Positions 43,381 to 54,640 of a DNA stretch of 64,000 nucleotides are shown here, one piece after another (within the stretch, counting starts at the first letter, position 1; every line of letters begins with the position of its first letter). A model generated the notes under the pieces. The model worked only from the letters and a program-made list of their open reading frames with translations. It ran no database searches and was not told the DNA's origin. The position numbers were made by a program, and so were the translations under genes. This stretch comes from Hawksworthiomyces lignivorus (Eukaryota; Ascomycota; Sordariomycetes; Ophiostomatales; Ophiostomataceae), in assembly GCA_002917075.1 (NCBI GenBank), contig NTMA01000125.1, positions 39,162-103,161 of the forward strand, written 5' to 3'.

Positions 43381-45827
43381 AAATTAAGACAGGGAACGAC
43401 CCGAGATAGTTATTTCCCGCAGATTGAAACATATGGAGCATCGGCGGCTTATCCGTTCACAGTCTCATCTTTCTTCCGTTTTCAGATTGGAGAATGGTCA
43501 CTTTTGCAAACCACATACCTCAAACGAGGACGGCCAAAAGCCTAATTCAAGATGAGAGAAATAAACATCAAGTCTTTTCTGAGGCAATTCATACCTGATG
43601 CTCAACTACCGTAGCGAGGATTAGCAGTCTATCGTGGTCAGCTAGCATTCGGAGTGCAAGCTCTTCTCATGATATTACGATTTTACGTCAAGATGCAGTC
43701 CCCGACAAAGAGCGTAAAGCACGCAAAGGTGGCATGAGACTGGGGATACAATGTTAATCTCGTCATTCTCTCCAACAGGACGTAATGGCTCTTACCCACT
43801 CCTTAGAAGCGAATACTTTGCCATATGCTGCCACGATGAAAAGGAGGTATTAGCTCATAAAAGGGATAATAAGCCGGGTGAAAACTACAAAGAAAGGTGA
43901 CGTCTAAGTCCTGCCAGAGCCTTGTAAAAGCAAGCAGGACCGTGATTGTCTCCCCCGATAGGACTCAAAGTACACGAAAAAAAAAAAAATTGTGGGAGCT
44001 CCCTTTCGCTTTGGAATTTCTGTCTCCCTTATCATGTGAAAATTTGGCAGTCAGTAATATGTGCCGACATGCTTTTGTAGACGCATTGTCCAGAAGAAGA
44101 CTCGCACATGGCCCTTATTCTGCTAAAGACCCATACTTGACCAAAGAGTCCATTTCGCAGTCTTCAGCATCCATCTCATTTCCTTTTCTTTTCAAATATT
44201 TCCGTTCTATTAGTGCTCCTCGTAATGTTTGCTGCTTTCTTGAAGATTTTGTCAGAAACGAGCTCTATGAATAGCTCAAATTTAACAAAGCTGTCAAAGT
44301 TCAAGCATCTAGCGGTCTGCTAGCATTGACTGTAAGCCTACTTTCTTGGATTGCAGCTTTTCAAGCTCTACGAGGCCACTTCGGAGGACAGTGTCTTGGG
44401 CACCTCTTGGAGCTGTCCCTGGATTGCTGAATAATGCAGACTAGCTCTGGACCGTCGTAACAGGAAAAAGAAGAATGCAAAATGAATAATTGTTAATGTT
44501 TCCCGTCGTGCTCGAAAAGATTGCAGTCAGCTCCAAAAAAACATGAAGCTGGATTTACCTGTACCGAAAACATGCCTCTCTAAGGAAGAGAATGATTTCT
44601 GGCGGTGTGAGAGAGGGTTGAAGTCAATATTTGGCTGCATCTGTCTTCCTGAAAAAGCAAACAATTGTGGGCAAAGGAGTTTGTCATCGTAGCTCTTGGG
44701 CAAATGGTCTTTGCGCATACAACATCGGCGATATTACTTACAAGAAGATAAGCGATGTTCTCTTCTGATTAGAGAGGCAGCCTTTCTTGCATTGCCAGAT
44801 AGTTCAAAAGAAACAAGATAATTCATATTCTAAGAGATGGGTTATAGACGAGGTTAAAGGATTGGGAAGGGACGAGGTCGTTGAATAAATATATCATTTC
44901 GTATTCTTGGTGCGTAATCTTCACGATAGAATATTCGAACTCGATGTATATACTGTTTGCCTACTCCTACTAAAGAAAGCACAGCTCTGCAGCGAGATTG
45001 CCATTATACTGAGAAGGGATATGACTACAACAATAAACCCCACTACTATTCTTGAATGAAGGAGCCATTCTTGGAACTCGAGGCTGACGTAGGTATGAAT
45101 ATTGAGACTTCGTAACATTCTCTAGCATTATGTCGAAGGGATTTATATTATTGCAGCACATGGCAGTAGCGAAATCATCCCTGGCCAGGTCTTTTTGGAA
45201 ACTAAGAAATATAATCTCTTAATTGGCTTGTATTCACCTATTATGAGTTGTTTACATTAATAATAATGATACTGACTTATCTTGGCATTTCGAAATTTAT
45301 CAGGAGGGTGACTGTAAAGGCTAAAATACCTTTATCGTGAAGATGGACTATCGCTATGCGGCTGACATTTGTTTCGTTGCATTTTATATCAATGTTCTAC
45401 GGTGGACTTCGTCATGCCTTAGGTTTCTGCTGTGATAATTGACGGGGCAAGCATGGAACGGTCTATGGGATAACATGGACCCGAAGCAGCGCTTGGGCAG
45501 CTTTGTTTTGTGGAATAATGAGATGCCAGCGCCATTAAGCCTACCTTTGTGCATCTGTGACTTTCGAGAATGCTCGAACACATCTGACCAAAAGCCTCAC
45601 TCTGCTGTAAGTATTTCTTTCGTACTGGCTTCTTCGCGTACATAACCTCCACTTTCACTGAAGTCTTGGGCTTTATCGTGGCTTACTTTCAGTGGCATTA
45701 ATTAAAGTTTAAATGGAAGGTTGGAAGACAGCTGTCTATCTAACCGATTGGCTTCCAAGTGAGTATGACCGAGCTCGGGCGTGAAGAGCAACAAAAATAT
45801 TTAGCGAGCTGAATGTGAGCGGGTTGA

Positions 45828-45852
45828 AACGCAAAGTCTTACACTTTGCGTT
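45828..45852. repeat. Perfect 9-bp inverted repeat, 7-nt loop
   Basis: Arms AACGCAAAG and CTTTGCGTT flank a TCTTACA loop. It stands alone in gene-poor DNA and could form a small hairpin or be a palindromic protein site. Confidence 0.8.
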
Positions 45853-48800
45853 GGCAGAAAACATAAAGTTCAGCACACCGTTCAGTGCTTGAGAAGTAAC
45901 ACGTGGCGTATTGCCATGATAAATTTAGTCAATTGGGGACTCGCCATGAGGTTTCCATGACAGAAAAGATACCGTACAGTCTAATTGGAGGACTTTGGCG
46001 GAAGGCCATTCCTTTTTTGAAGACGTTCGTGCATGTTGTCAATTGCTAGACCCTGTACGACAACAAGAAGAAAAGCTGGAATAGTTTCAAGCAATGAGAA
46101 AATTGCTGCAAAAAGCACAGTCAAATCTTTAGAGAAAAGGCCAACAAACAACTAAGTGATAAATCAAACCAAACTGAAGAAGTCAGGATAAAAGGAATTA
46201 AGCTGTGCACTTCATACAGAGCATGGAGTACTTTGTACAAAGTTGAGCATGAGTCTAGATTGAGTACAGACTCAGCTTAGCCAAGACAGATATGGACGAA
46301 CGGCTGATGCAAAATGCAGCTTTCGCCGAGTACGTATGTAGGTCTTTGACCTCGTCTCACTGGAGCCAGTTAGCAGGTAAGAAAGCCAGTGACATTTCTG
46401 TTCTTGAAAATTGGAGGCTTCAAAGATCAGAACAATTTTTTTTTTTAAAAAGTAGTCCTCCTTGAGCTAACATCTGGATTCCCTACGCGAGGCAAAGAAA
46501 GGTCACGGAAGAGTGGATCTCCGAGGGGACGGGACGGTGCCATCCTCGCACGACACTGCGTTTGTCGCAACGATGGAGTGTTAGATTGTAGTAATATATG
46601 GCAAAACATCCCCTCTTCACTACAAGCTGTGTCCCTCGGCTGCAGTTAACTGCAATATAATTTTCTCTGTTGGATATCCAAGGCTGGCTCGTCACCACCC
46701 TTTCACCGAAAATATGTGCCATCATTGACATACAAACAAAATGCATACAATTCTGACGTGATTAGAAGAACTCGAATCCGTATACAAAATATTCCACGGG
46801 TCGCTTTTCTTTCTTCTTTTTGTTCCATTTTTTTAAAAGAAAAAAAAAGGTATTTCTGCTGCATGTGTGTGCGCCCCCGTGTCCGGTCGCAGTCTTGCCT
46901 TTGAGCATAGTGCCGTTTGGAGTCTGATTTTGCTGCAAATGGGAATCCATTCTCCTGTAGCCTATGCAGGTTTTGAAAATGGCCGAGCAGCCTCGACAGC
47001 ATGTCTTGCATTCTGATTCGCAGACGACCACCTGCGTCCTGCAAGTCTAGTCGCAACCGGCCAATCTGAAGCGAAGTGGGTGTGAAAAGGAGTGAGGGTG
47101 AGGGTGGAGAGTGAGGGAAGGGGAAAAGTGGAAAAAAAGGAGAGAGAGAAAAAAAAACTAGAAAGTCCCAAGAAAATAAGAAAATGCAAGAAAGAAAAGA
47201 AAGCAGCAGAGAAAAATATGCAAAGGGAGGAAAAGGGGGAGAGGAGGCCAAAAGAAACTTCTCCGAACCCTTTTCTTTGGATAAATGCAATCGATGCAAT
47301 AGATGGCAATAGTCACGATAAAAAGCATGGCTTTCACCGGTGGCCGCCATTATGGAACCGTTCTGGCTGGAGTGGAGGCTGCGATAGAGTGAGTGGTCTT
47401 ATCTTTTTGGGATATGTCTCTCATCTTCTGGTCGTAAATTCACACACATTCTCGTTTGTATGCTGGCCTCATGGTGGCTACACGGGAAGGAGGGAGAGGA
47501 ATCAGTGAAGGAACGATCGCACGCAGACGGAAAAGGCCCACCAAGAATAATTACGTAGACGATGGGAAAGGAAAAAGGAAGCAGGGAAGGTACGAGTACG
47601 ACAGACAGAGAGGAAAACTCGGGTGGCAGGAACGGCATGGCTTAGCGGCGGGGGTCCGAGTACAATTCGCTGCTGAAAACTGCCGCTAATGCAGCTGAGG
47701 TCCGCTGGCGGGTCCAATAGAACTCACACTGGACTGAAAATTGGAAACTGGAAAACTGAAGTTAGATGCTGGGAATACTGGGATCTGGACACTAGAAGTA
47801 TTTACACCGCCCAGGCCATGAGATATATGCTATAACGCCTGTATTTGGAAGGCTGAAAAAGACCTGAGGCCCTTACATACAGGGGGTCTTTCCCCCTTCG
47901 AATGGGGTGTAGTTATGGGTGTCTGACTCGGAAGTTTGCAGTAGCATCCATGGCAGGGGGCAGCTGCGACCCATGTGCGAGATCGAGGACGGCCGCACGC
48001 AGTAGCCCATTAACTATTAACTCGTATACGTATAGATTATGTCTCCCCAAAACTCCTTTCTTCGCACTTTCCTAAACCAGCCTCTCTGGCTGTTTCCGCT
48101 TTTCTCACTCGTAGCGCATATTCCGCCTGTCATCGTAATATTCTCTCTCCCCTCTTTTGCTTTTCCCTCTCACACATTCTTCTCTTCTGCCTCTCTTCCG
48201 CTGTGCTATTCCCAACCTCTCCGGTCTCTCGTCGCAGGCGATCCCTTTGAATCGCTGACCACACGGAAATCTCACACCGTCCAACGAGCTTTTGTGCTTT
48301 TCGCTCTCGACTGATTGATTTGGCTGCCGTATCCATTTTATTGCGTCATGCGCTGGATTGCGACCGAACTGGCTGGTGTCTGGGCTTTGTCGAGTTTATG
48401 ATTGTTGCGAAATCGCTCACGCAGTGATACGGTTCTGTCACGACAGGACTGCCACAGCTGTAATAAGCATTTGACGATTCATCCTCTGCACTTTCGAGTG
48501 GTTTTGGGAACGCGAGTTTCCAAAACGGCCCAGACGAAGATAGCCGCCAGGAGACATCTAAGTGCTTCGGGTTGTTCAACTCCTCAACAGCTTTAGCAAC
48601 TACGGTTGCGCAGAGAGATCATTACTTCTCTGCGTATTTTTTGGCATATCTCTACAGCACCATCTCTTTTCTGCCTTGCTGTCACAATTTGTCCTCGGAT
48701 TCCGGACACTATCTCAACCTTTTGGCACAACCAAGTCTTGTTTCTGTCGTTCTCGGCCGCTGTTCCAATACGAAGTTGCATACTGTCTATTTTCAAAATA

Positions 48801-48908
48801 AAACGAATGCTCTCACCATGCGCGTACAGGTGGTAACTTGGACGTCGCCGTCACTTTTATAAGGAACGGATCACGAAATAGTTCAATCTACGAGGTTCGG
48901 GCCGTGTC

Positions 48909-51900
48909 ATGATGGTTAGCGCCAACACCATGATAGCACCAGCGGCCACGCCAATATCGGCCGCTGATAGTGAACCACCACCTTCATCGCAAATCCCACA
49001 ACACCTGTTGTTCAAAAAGCATAAAATATTACCGCATCCCAGGAAAGATGATTCGTATGCGAATTTGCGGGCGGCTCACTTTGTGGAGCCGCCCAAGAAC
49101 CGGGATCTGACTCTGGCCAAACTCACAACATCAAATCCTACCACGTCTGACGATGCTTCCGTCACTAACTCGCAACCGTCAAGTCCCCGCACCCTAAAAC
49201 ACTATCCGAAGAAGCTTGGGACTGGTCCTGACCTTCCTCCTACGCCACCGGCCCATTCTCGAACGTCTTCATCTACCTATTCCGTCTTACCGTCAAGCAC
49301 AACATACGTTCAGAGCCCTGAACGCAGCAGTGAAGACGTACAACTGAAACCGCAACTTCCAACGACTCCAACCAAGCAAATGAGTCCTCCGACTCCGGAC
49401 GTCACTCCGCCTCATGCTACGCAACCCGAGACCCGTCCAAAAGGGCTAGCTTCGCGCCCTCCGCTGCGCGATCGTAATCTATCGAAAGGTACGACTGATT
49501 CCCGGACCGAGTCATTCAAAACCGCCCCGGAAAATCCTTTGACCTCTTCTTCCGATGACGATGATATCCTCTCTGCGTTGCGGCCTGCTCTCGGCTCGGC
49601 CCGGACGTCAGAGCATACTGCCCGGCGTGTTATGAATGGCAGTGGTGATTCAAGTAGACAACGGAAGCCGAAAGCTGTAGGGCTAGGGCTGGGACTGGAA
49701 TCTAGCCCTGACGAGAGTATTACTCCAAAGTCGAAACGCGACTTCATTAGCTTCGATGGCGAGTGGGGCTCTAGCAGCGAGGAGGTCATGCAGGAATGGG
49801 ATGGGAACCTCGGTCGGAATGTCGTCGTCCGAAGCCGCCGCATTCCGCAGCGAAATGCAAGCGCGCCGCATACTCAGAATGAGGTTATTGAAGACACTGT
49901 AGTGACGCCAACCAATGCTACAAAAGCTTTGAGAACCATGTCCCTGCCCCAGAGAATACTTACATTTCCATCTCCAAGCGAAAGTTCAGAGCAACCAAAA
50001 CAACAAATTCAGCGACAGCAGCAACAACAGCAACAGCAACAGCAGCAGCAGCGGCACCAACGGCAGCACCAACAACAGCAAAAACAAGAACAGAGAAAGA
50101 AGCAACAGCAGCAACAGCAGCAACAGCAGCCATTAGCTTCAGCTGCGCCCATAGTTGCACAAATGGCAGTTGCTTCGAATTCATCTGCAAGTGAGACAAG
50201 CCACCGAGTTTCGACAACCTCTTCTAAGTCCACAATTTCGACTGTTGTCGAAGCTGCCCTTTTAGGAACTCCGCCACAACGTCGGAGGACCCTCCGTCAT
50301 GTGAAAAAGCAAGTCACACTTCGCGATTCGGGTCTGGATTTGTCTCCGACGAGCTCGGCGCCGACATCAGTTTTGGCTGATGAGATAAATCGACAGCGGC
50401 GACTTGATACTAGCCGCTTCAATGGCAGTGGACATAACAGCGTATTGTCTACTACGACCATAAATAGCATCTCTAGTAGGAGTGCTAGACGAGATGTCTG
50501 GAAAGCTGGAGGCATTCCGGTTGTCGTCGTGCCAGGCCGGATATCGTCGGTCAAATCTACCAGCCGAGAACCGTCACTGCGTTCAACTAGCAGCCGGAGA
50601 TCGAGGCGTAGCCAGAGCCTGCACTCGGTTCCGCTTTCGCAGTTCTCTAAAAGCAGGGATATTTCTCCTCATCTTGATCCACGCAATCGACGTAGTAGAA
50701 CATATTCTGAATCTGACGGTTCTGCTCCAGGGGACCAGCGCACAATGGATTATCCGCCTCTCATCCCGACGCGAACCTCCTCACTTTCAGCCCCGACAAG
50801 TCGAAATGCATCGCGGCGCGGATCTATGACAGCAGAAAGCATCCAGTCACATTCTGCTCTTCTGAAGTCGCGTCTCAAAGAGCAAGAACAAGGCCAATCC
50901 GCGGAACCCCTACTAGCAAAAGCAGAAGTCCAGGCCAAAGAGCAGCGAAAGCAAGTGTTAGGACAGGAGCAGGAGAAAACGGAAATCGACTTATCTCTGC
51001 AGCCAAAGTCGGAAGAGAAAGAAAAGCAGGATAGTGCAATTCCCACTGGCACGCTATTTCCGGCGGTGCAAGTTAATGGAGCATCCTCAACAGAAGCAGC
51101 AATGTTACCGAGACCGGAAGAAAGTGCTGATGAGCAAGTGTATGAGCTTGATCACGATCATTACCATTACGACGGCCATGATCAGGATAACCATGGGCAT
51201 CTTGATCCTAGGTCAAGCTTTGATCGACATGGCGAGCTGTCCTCGACTAGGCATCTTTCGCCGCACAACACTCCATTCTCGATGGCATCAGTTGAAACTA
51301 CTACGACTCACCATTCTCAAGCCGAAGTTTCGGAAGCCTTCGCAATAAGTATCTACCCACACCAAAATACTTCGGTTTTGGTGGTAGACCATTCCAACCG
51401 GCCGTCGGATTGTTCTGATGAATCGCAACGGGACGGCCTAACAGACTTTACTGGAAGTATCGGGTCAAAAGAAATAACCTCTCCAACGTCTGAGTTTGCA
51501 TCAGGCGGTGCACAAAGCTCGACTTCTGCTCCACAATTAAACCCCAAAATAACAACATCCGACCACGGCGCTACGGAAGATATACCAGAAACTCCTTCCC
51601 ATCAACAGTTCACAATGGATGACGTTGATTCTCCTCTGAGGAATCCCCGCGCACCTCCTCAACCGCCAGCGATTAATTTTATACCTGCAACGCCGTCGGG
51701 CTTGACGCCAACTTCCGAGAGGGAAAACCAACGCGGAAATTATTTTGAGGAAATGGACGGAACTCGGCCACGACGCCGGCGCAGTGTCTCACTGGTTCTC
51801 CGAAATGCTTTTGTTCGTGGACGCAGTACGGAGTATGGTCCTTCGGCAAGCCGAACAGGGGGTCTTCTGACACGCACTCTGTCATTGACAAGAGGGGGTC

Positions 51901-52631
51901 CTAAACGAGGCTTCTCGATCAGAAGATCTGATTCGATTGATCGAGGCAAGGGTCTCGCCTTTGACGCTGCACCTGCAGAAGAGGACAAATTACACCCGTT
52001 TTGGAGACCTGCGTCGTCTTATCGCCCAGGAGAAGAATTTTGGGATGATGAGGAGGGGGAGACTTATCGATACCCACCAATTGACAACCGGCCACGGGGG
52101 CCCCGAAGAAGTTTCAGCACACGCATGAAGAGGACTTTTGCCATTCTGCCACTGGACAATACCGATGACTTTTACCCAGCTACAAGCAGTGAAGGGCCAG
52201 AGCGGCGTACAGTTCGTCGCACGCCAAGTGGGAATCTTCGTGTGGTCAAGCATCGGGAGAGTACCGAATCCGTGGATCAGGATACGACGCAGGACCACAG
52301 GCCATATACTGCTCCAGAACAACAGGGTCATCGATTTTTGTTTTGGCGCTCGCCACCTTTGAACAGAGCGGCAGAGCAACTGCCTGCTAATGGCGAAGCA
52401 TCTGACCACAAAGATAGGAAGCTGATTCATATCCTCCCTCAGATTGGAGACAAGCTTGGCGAGTATGGCCCTCACACGATCCCCCGACGATTCAGCGAGC
52501 GGCGGCGAGAAAAGAGGAGCAACGAGTTACGACAGATGATTAGTGCACCACGAGAGGTCCGAGACGGCGTTGGGGAAGTTATCAGGCGTACAAATTACCG
52601 AGATGCGTTCACGCAAGCCCAAGTGGGTTAA
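48909..52631 (+). CDS. Large disordered fungal protein of unknown function
   Basis: The protein has 1240 residues in a single exon with two adjacent ATGs at the start. I do not recognise it. Almost the whole protein is Ser/Pro/Thr/Arg-rich and predicted to be disordered. It has many SP/TP sites (PSSPRTLKHYPKK, PPTPPAHSRTSS, SPPTPDVTPP). A short conserved-looking part is KRDFISFDGEWGSSSEEVMQ, about residues 276-295. A poly-Gln region encoded by mixed CAG/CAA lies at about 365-415 (50003-50135), with RS-like basic runs (RSTSSRRSRRSQSLHS) near 560. The C-terminal 250 residues look most constrained: RRRSVSLVLRNAFVRGRS, GEEFWDDEEGETYRYPP, RSFSTRMKRTFAILPL, TIPRRFSERRREKRSNELR. It has no membrane segment or catalytic motif. 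It could be a phosphorylated scaffold of the cell cortex or nucleus, which is a guess from composition only. Confidence 0.75.
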   Translation: MMVSANTMIAPAATPISAADSEPPPSSQIPQHLLFKKHKILPHPRKDDSYANLRAAHFVEPPKNRDLTLAKLTTSNPTTSDDASVTNSQPSSPRTLKHYPKKLGTGPDLPPTPPAHSRTSSSTYSVLPSSTTYVQSPERSSEDVQLKPQLPTTPTKQMSPPTPDVTPPHATQPETRPKGLASRPPLRDRNLSKGTTDSRTESFKTAPENPLTSSSDDDDILSALRPALGSARTSEHTARRVMNGSGDSSRQRKPKAVGLGLGLESSPDESITPKSKRDFISFDGEWGSSSEEVMQEWDGNLGRNVVVRSRRIPQRNASAPHTQNEVIEDTVVTPTNATKALRTMSLPQRILTFPSPSESSEQPKQQIQRQQQQQQQQQQQQRHQRQHQQQQKQEQRKKQQQQQQQQQPLASAAPIVAQMAVASNSSASETSHRVSTTSSKSTISTVVEAALLGTPPQRRRTLRHVKKQVTLRDSGLDLSPTSSAPTSVLADEINRQRRLDTSRFNGSGHNSVLSTTTINSISSRSARRDVWKAGGIPVVVVPGRISSVKSTSREPSLRSTSSRRSRRSQSLHSVPLSQFSKSRDISPHLDPRNRRSRTYSESDGSAPGDQRTMDYPPLIPTRTSSLSAPTSRNASRRGSMTAESIQSHSALLKSRLKEQEQGQSAEPLLAKAEVQAKEQRKQVLGQEQEKTEIDLSLQPKSEEKEKQDSAIPTGTLFPAVQVNGASSTEAAMLPRPEESADEQVYELDHDHYHYDGHDQDNHGHLDPRSSFDRHGELSSTRHLSPHNTPFSMASVETTTTHHSQAEVSEAFAISIYPHQNTSVLVVDHSNRPSDCSDESQRDGLTDFTGSIGSKEITSPTSEFASGGAQSSTSAPQLNPKITTSDHGATEDIPETPSHQQFTMDDVDSPLRNPRAPPQPPAINFIPATPSGLTPTSERENQRGNYFEEMDGTRPRRRRSVSLVLRNAFVRGRSTEYGPSASRTGGLLTRTLSLTRGGPKRGFSIRRSDSIDRGKGLAFDAAPAEEDKLHPFWRPASSYRPGEEFWDDEEGETYRYPPIDNRPRGPRRSFSTRMKRTFAILPLDNTDDFYPATSSEGPERRTVRRTPSGNLRVVKHRESTESVDQDTTQDHRPYTAPEQQGHRFLFWRSPPLNRAAEQLPANGEASDHKDRKLIHILPQIGDKLGEYGPHTIPRRFSERRREKRSNELRQMISAPREVRDGVGEVIRRTNYRDAFTQAQVG
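50003..50135 (+). repeat. Interrupted CAG/CAA poly-Gln tract
   Basis: A run of CAG and CAA codons encodes two Gln blocks separated by RHQRQH and KQEQRKK. The mixed codons should make it more stable than pure CAG. It lies in the disordered middle of the 1240-residue protein. Confidence 0.9.
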
Positions 52632-53426
52632 AGAGATATTTTGCGTTTTGGTGGAAATCTCTTCATGACTTCTATGGAATATGACTCGAGTTACAGATAG
52701 CAGCGATACGTTTTTTACGATTTTTATGATTTCACGGCTTCATCTTTGTTCTATATTATTCATGGCATCTCATTGTTTTTATACTCTATCTTCTCACGAC
52801 GCACTTCTATGACATTTCATGAGAAACATGTGGCAAAGCAAAACCTAGCTTAGGGAAAGTTGGTTAGGGCAAGGAGTTTAACGTACATGTATCTTTGATT
52901 TCCCTGCTGTCAATGTCTATATTTTTCACATTTGGCCTTGTTTGTGATATTGAACAGTTATCTGATCGAGGTGTCTTTCTTTTTCAGTCTTACGCTGCTC
53001 GCCTGTTCATTTTATGCTCTTGGTCGACGTAGGACGTGCTATAAGATGACTATCTTTTTCATTTGTCGTCAGCCTTTTAGTTATATCGTGCATTCTAACA
53101 TTGATACCATCTACAAACAATAAGAAACTTGATCAAAAACCAAAAGTGAACTAAGTAGAGGTATACAACGTATTGTGTATGGCCTGCGCCTAGTAGGCTT
53201 TGATGAAGCTGAAAACGTAGCCACCCACGGCGAGAAGACACTGGTATTGCTTTATCTCTCTACAGAACCGTCTGCTCCAAAGTTATCTCTCTCCATTTTA
53301 GCCCTGAAACGCCTCAGCCAATGTGCCTTTTTTCAGAAAATATGAAAAAAAAAAAATATTAAGCAAACATATTTGTACAGATGAATAAATGCAGGAAGTG
53401 CACACAAGAAGAAGAGCACCCGATGA
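52632..53426. other. Intergenic between convergent genes
   Basis: No gene is seen. This is the 3' flank of the large disordered-protein gene and of the U1-C gene, with an A run near 53347. Confidence 0.55.
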
Positions 53427-54640
53427 CTACCTCTTGTCCGCGCCGGGCGGCCCTGGCGGGGGCGGTCCGCCGGGCCCGCCAGACTGCATAAACGGAGGTG
53501 GCGGGATGGGCGGAAAGCCTTGCTGGCCCGGAGGCGGGATGGGCATACCCGGAAAGCCAGGGAAGTTTGGCAGGCCACCTGGCACCGGGGGAACACCCTG
53601 GCCGCCGGGCGGGCCGCCTGGCTGGCCCGGAATAGGCGGCGGTGGGAAGGGGAAGGGCATGCCGCCTGCTGGCGAGTTCTGGCTGCCTGGCGCGCCAGGC
53701 GTGCCTCCCGCGCCGAACATGGGCGGCGGTGGGATGGGCAGGCCGCGACCACCACCAGGACCTGTGCAGGAGAAGGAGGGAGTTAGCAGACAGAGAGAGA
53801 GAGAGAGAAAGAGAGAGAAACCGGAACACGCTCATCATATCACAATCTCAACAACGTACCAGGCATGAATGGGGCGCCTGGCGGCGGCGGAAGGCCAGGC
53901 ATGTTCCCAGAGAATCCTGGCGGGGGGATGGGTGGCGGAATACCGCCGGGGAAGTTGAAGTGCGGCGGGATGGGCAGAGGCGGCGGTCCGTTGCTGCCTG
54001 GCGGGCCTGAAAACGGCGCCCCTGGCGCACTGGGGCCAGCGCCGTTGGGGCCGCCTGGTCTGCCGTTGTTGTTGACAATCAGGGTGTTGTGGTGAAAGGG
54101 GGGCCGGCCGCCGAAGCGCGCCTGTGCGGCGGCGTAGCCGGGCTGGTTCTGGGGGAGCATCGGGTTGGCGTGGGCCTGGCCCTCAGCGGCATAGGAGGAG
54201 GTGATGGAGTCGATGACAGACTGGGCCTTCTCGTGGCCGATCTCTAGAGAGAGGGGGAAGTGTTCGTCAGCTAAAGAGTTTACTAAAAGAAAAATCAGGA
54301 CAGTAAAAAGGTTAGAAAAGGAAAGAACCGTACGTTGGTAGTAGTCCACGACATTGCGCAGGTGGTTTCTGCCGCTGTTGTGCGCCTTGCGCACGCTCAT
54401 AGAGTCGTGCGTCAGGTAGACATCGCAGTAATCGCCTAATAAAACTATGTTAGCCCTAACTTCAGATGCATAAGACATGGTAAATCTTGTCCATGACAGG
54501 AGGTCTGGCAGCTGCCCGAGAATGAGGTGGGCGCGTGAGGCGGAACACGTACAGAAGACTGCAAGCAAGAAGCGTTAGCATGATATAGTCCAAGGACAGA
54601 GCAGCTGGAAGAGCAAGGCAGAATACTTACATTTCGGCAT
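53427..54640 (-). CDS. yhc1: U1 snRNP protein C (U1-C/Yhc1), five exons with a 6-nt microexon
   Basis: U1-C stabilises pairing of U1 snRNA with the 5' splice site in the early spliceosome. Exons are 54640-54631 (10 nt), 54558-54553 (6 nt), 54435-54334, 54243-53860 and 53761-53427, giving 278 residues. Introns are 72, 117, 90 and 98 nt. Donors are GTAAGT, GTACGT, GTACGG and GTACGT, and there are CTAAC branches in introns 1 and 2. Joined, the start reads [20 protein letters not shown], the canonical U1-C zinc finger (C-x2-C then H-x5-H in [13 protein letters not shown]). It continues [20 protein letters not shown]. Everything after about residue 75 is Pro/Gly/Met-rich ([39 protein letters not shown]), as in fungal and animal U1-C. 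Without the microexon the frame is kept but Phe4-Phe5 are lost. Erv25 is transcribed divergently 620 bp away. Confidence 0.93.
54553..54558 (-). other. 6-nt microexon of the U1-C gene
   Basis: The hexamer TCTTCT lies between a CTTGCAG acceptor (branch CTAAC 18 nt upstream) and a GTACGT donor. It completes the codon begun by exon 1 (T + TC = Phe), adds TTC (Phe), and leaves one base that completes Cys6 with exon 3. Its length is a multiple of three, so inclusion or skipping never shifts the frame. Confidence 0.88.

Larger units (their letters stand above)
41841..48908. other. Gene-poor region, about 7 kb
   Basis: I find no supportable gene. It holds an A15 run flanked by short inverted arms (42454-42482), a purine tract with (GAAA)n (about 43290-43380), a 9-bp perfect inverted repeat (45828-45852), and GC hairpin sequence at 47882-47907. 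The minus strand near 44570-44660 has an acceptor-like TTTTTCAG and a donor-like GTAAAT around an open segment, but I cannot chain it into a gene. The last 800 bases are pyrimidine-rich leader for the large gene at 48909 and contain upstream ATGs. Confidence 0.45.

Noticed and set aside
46703..47350. 215-residue minus-strand open frame
   Set aside because: Composition is Phe/Ser/Leu-rich because of a pyrimidine tract. There is no domain and no splice continuity.
47880..47920. TTCGAAT within a short stem, suggestive of a tRNA T arm
   Set aside because: The loop is flanked by C and G blocks that do not fit GGTTCRANYCC, and no A box, anticodon arm or acceptor pairing can be drawn. I found no convincing tRNA anywhere in the window.
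49960..50233. Ala/Val- and Cys-rich antisense frames
   Set aside because: They are the reverse complement of the CAG/CAA poly-Gln tract in the 1240-residue gene.
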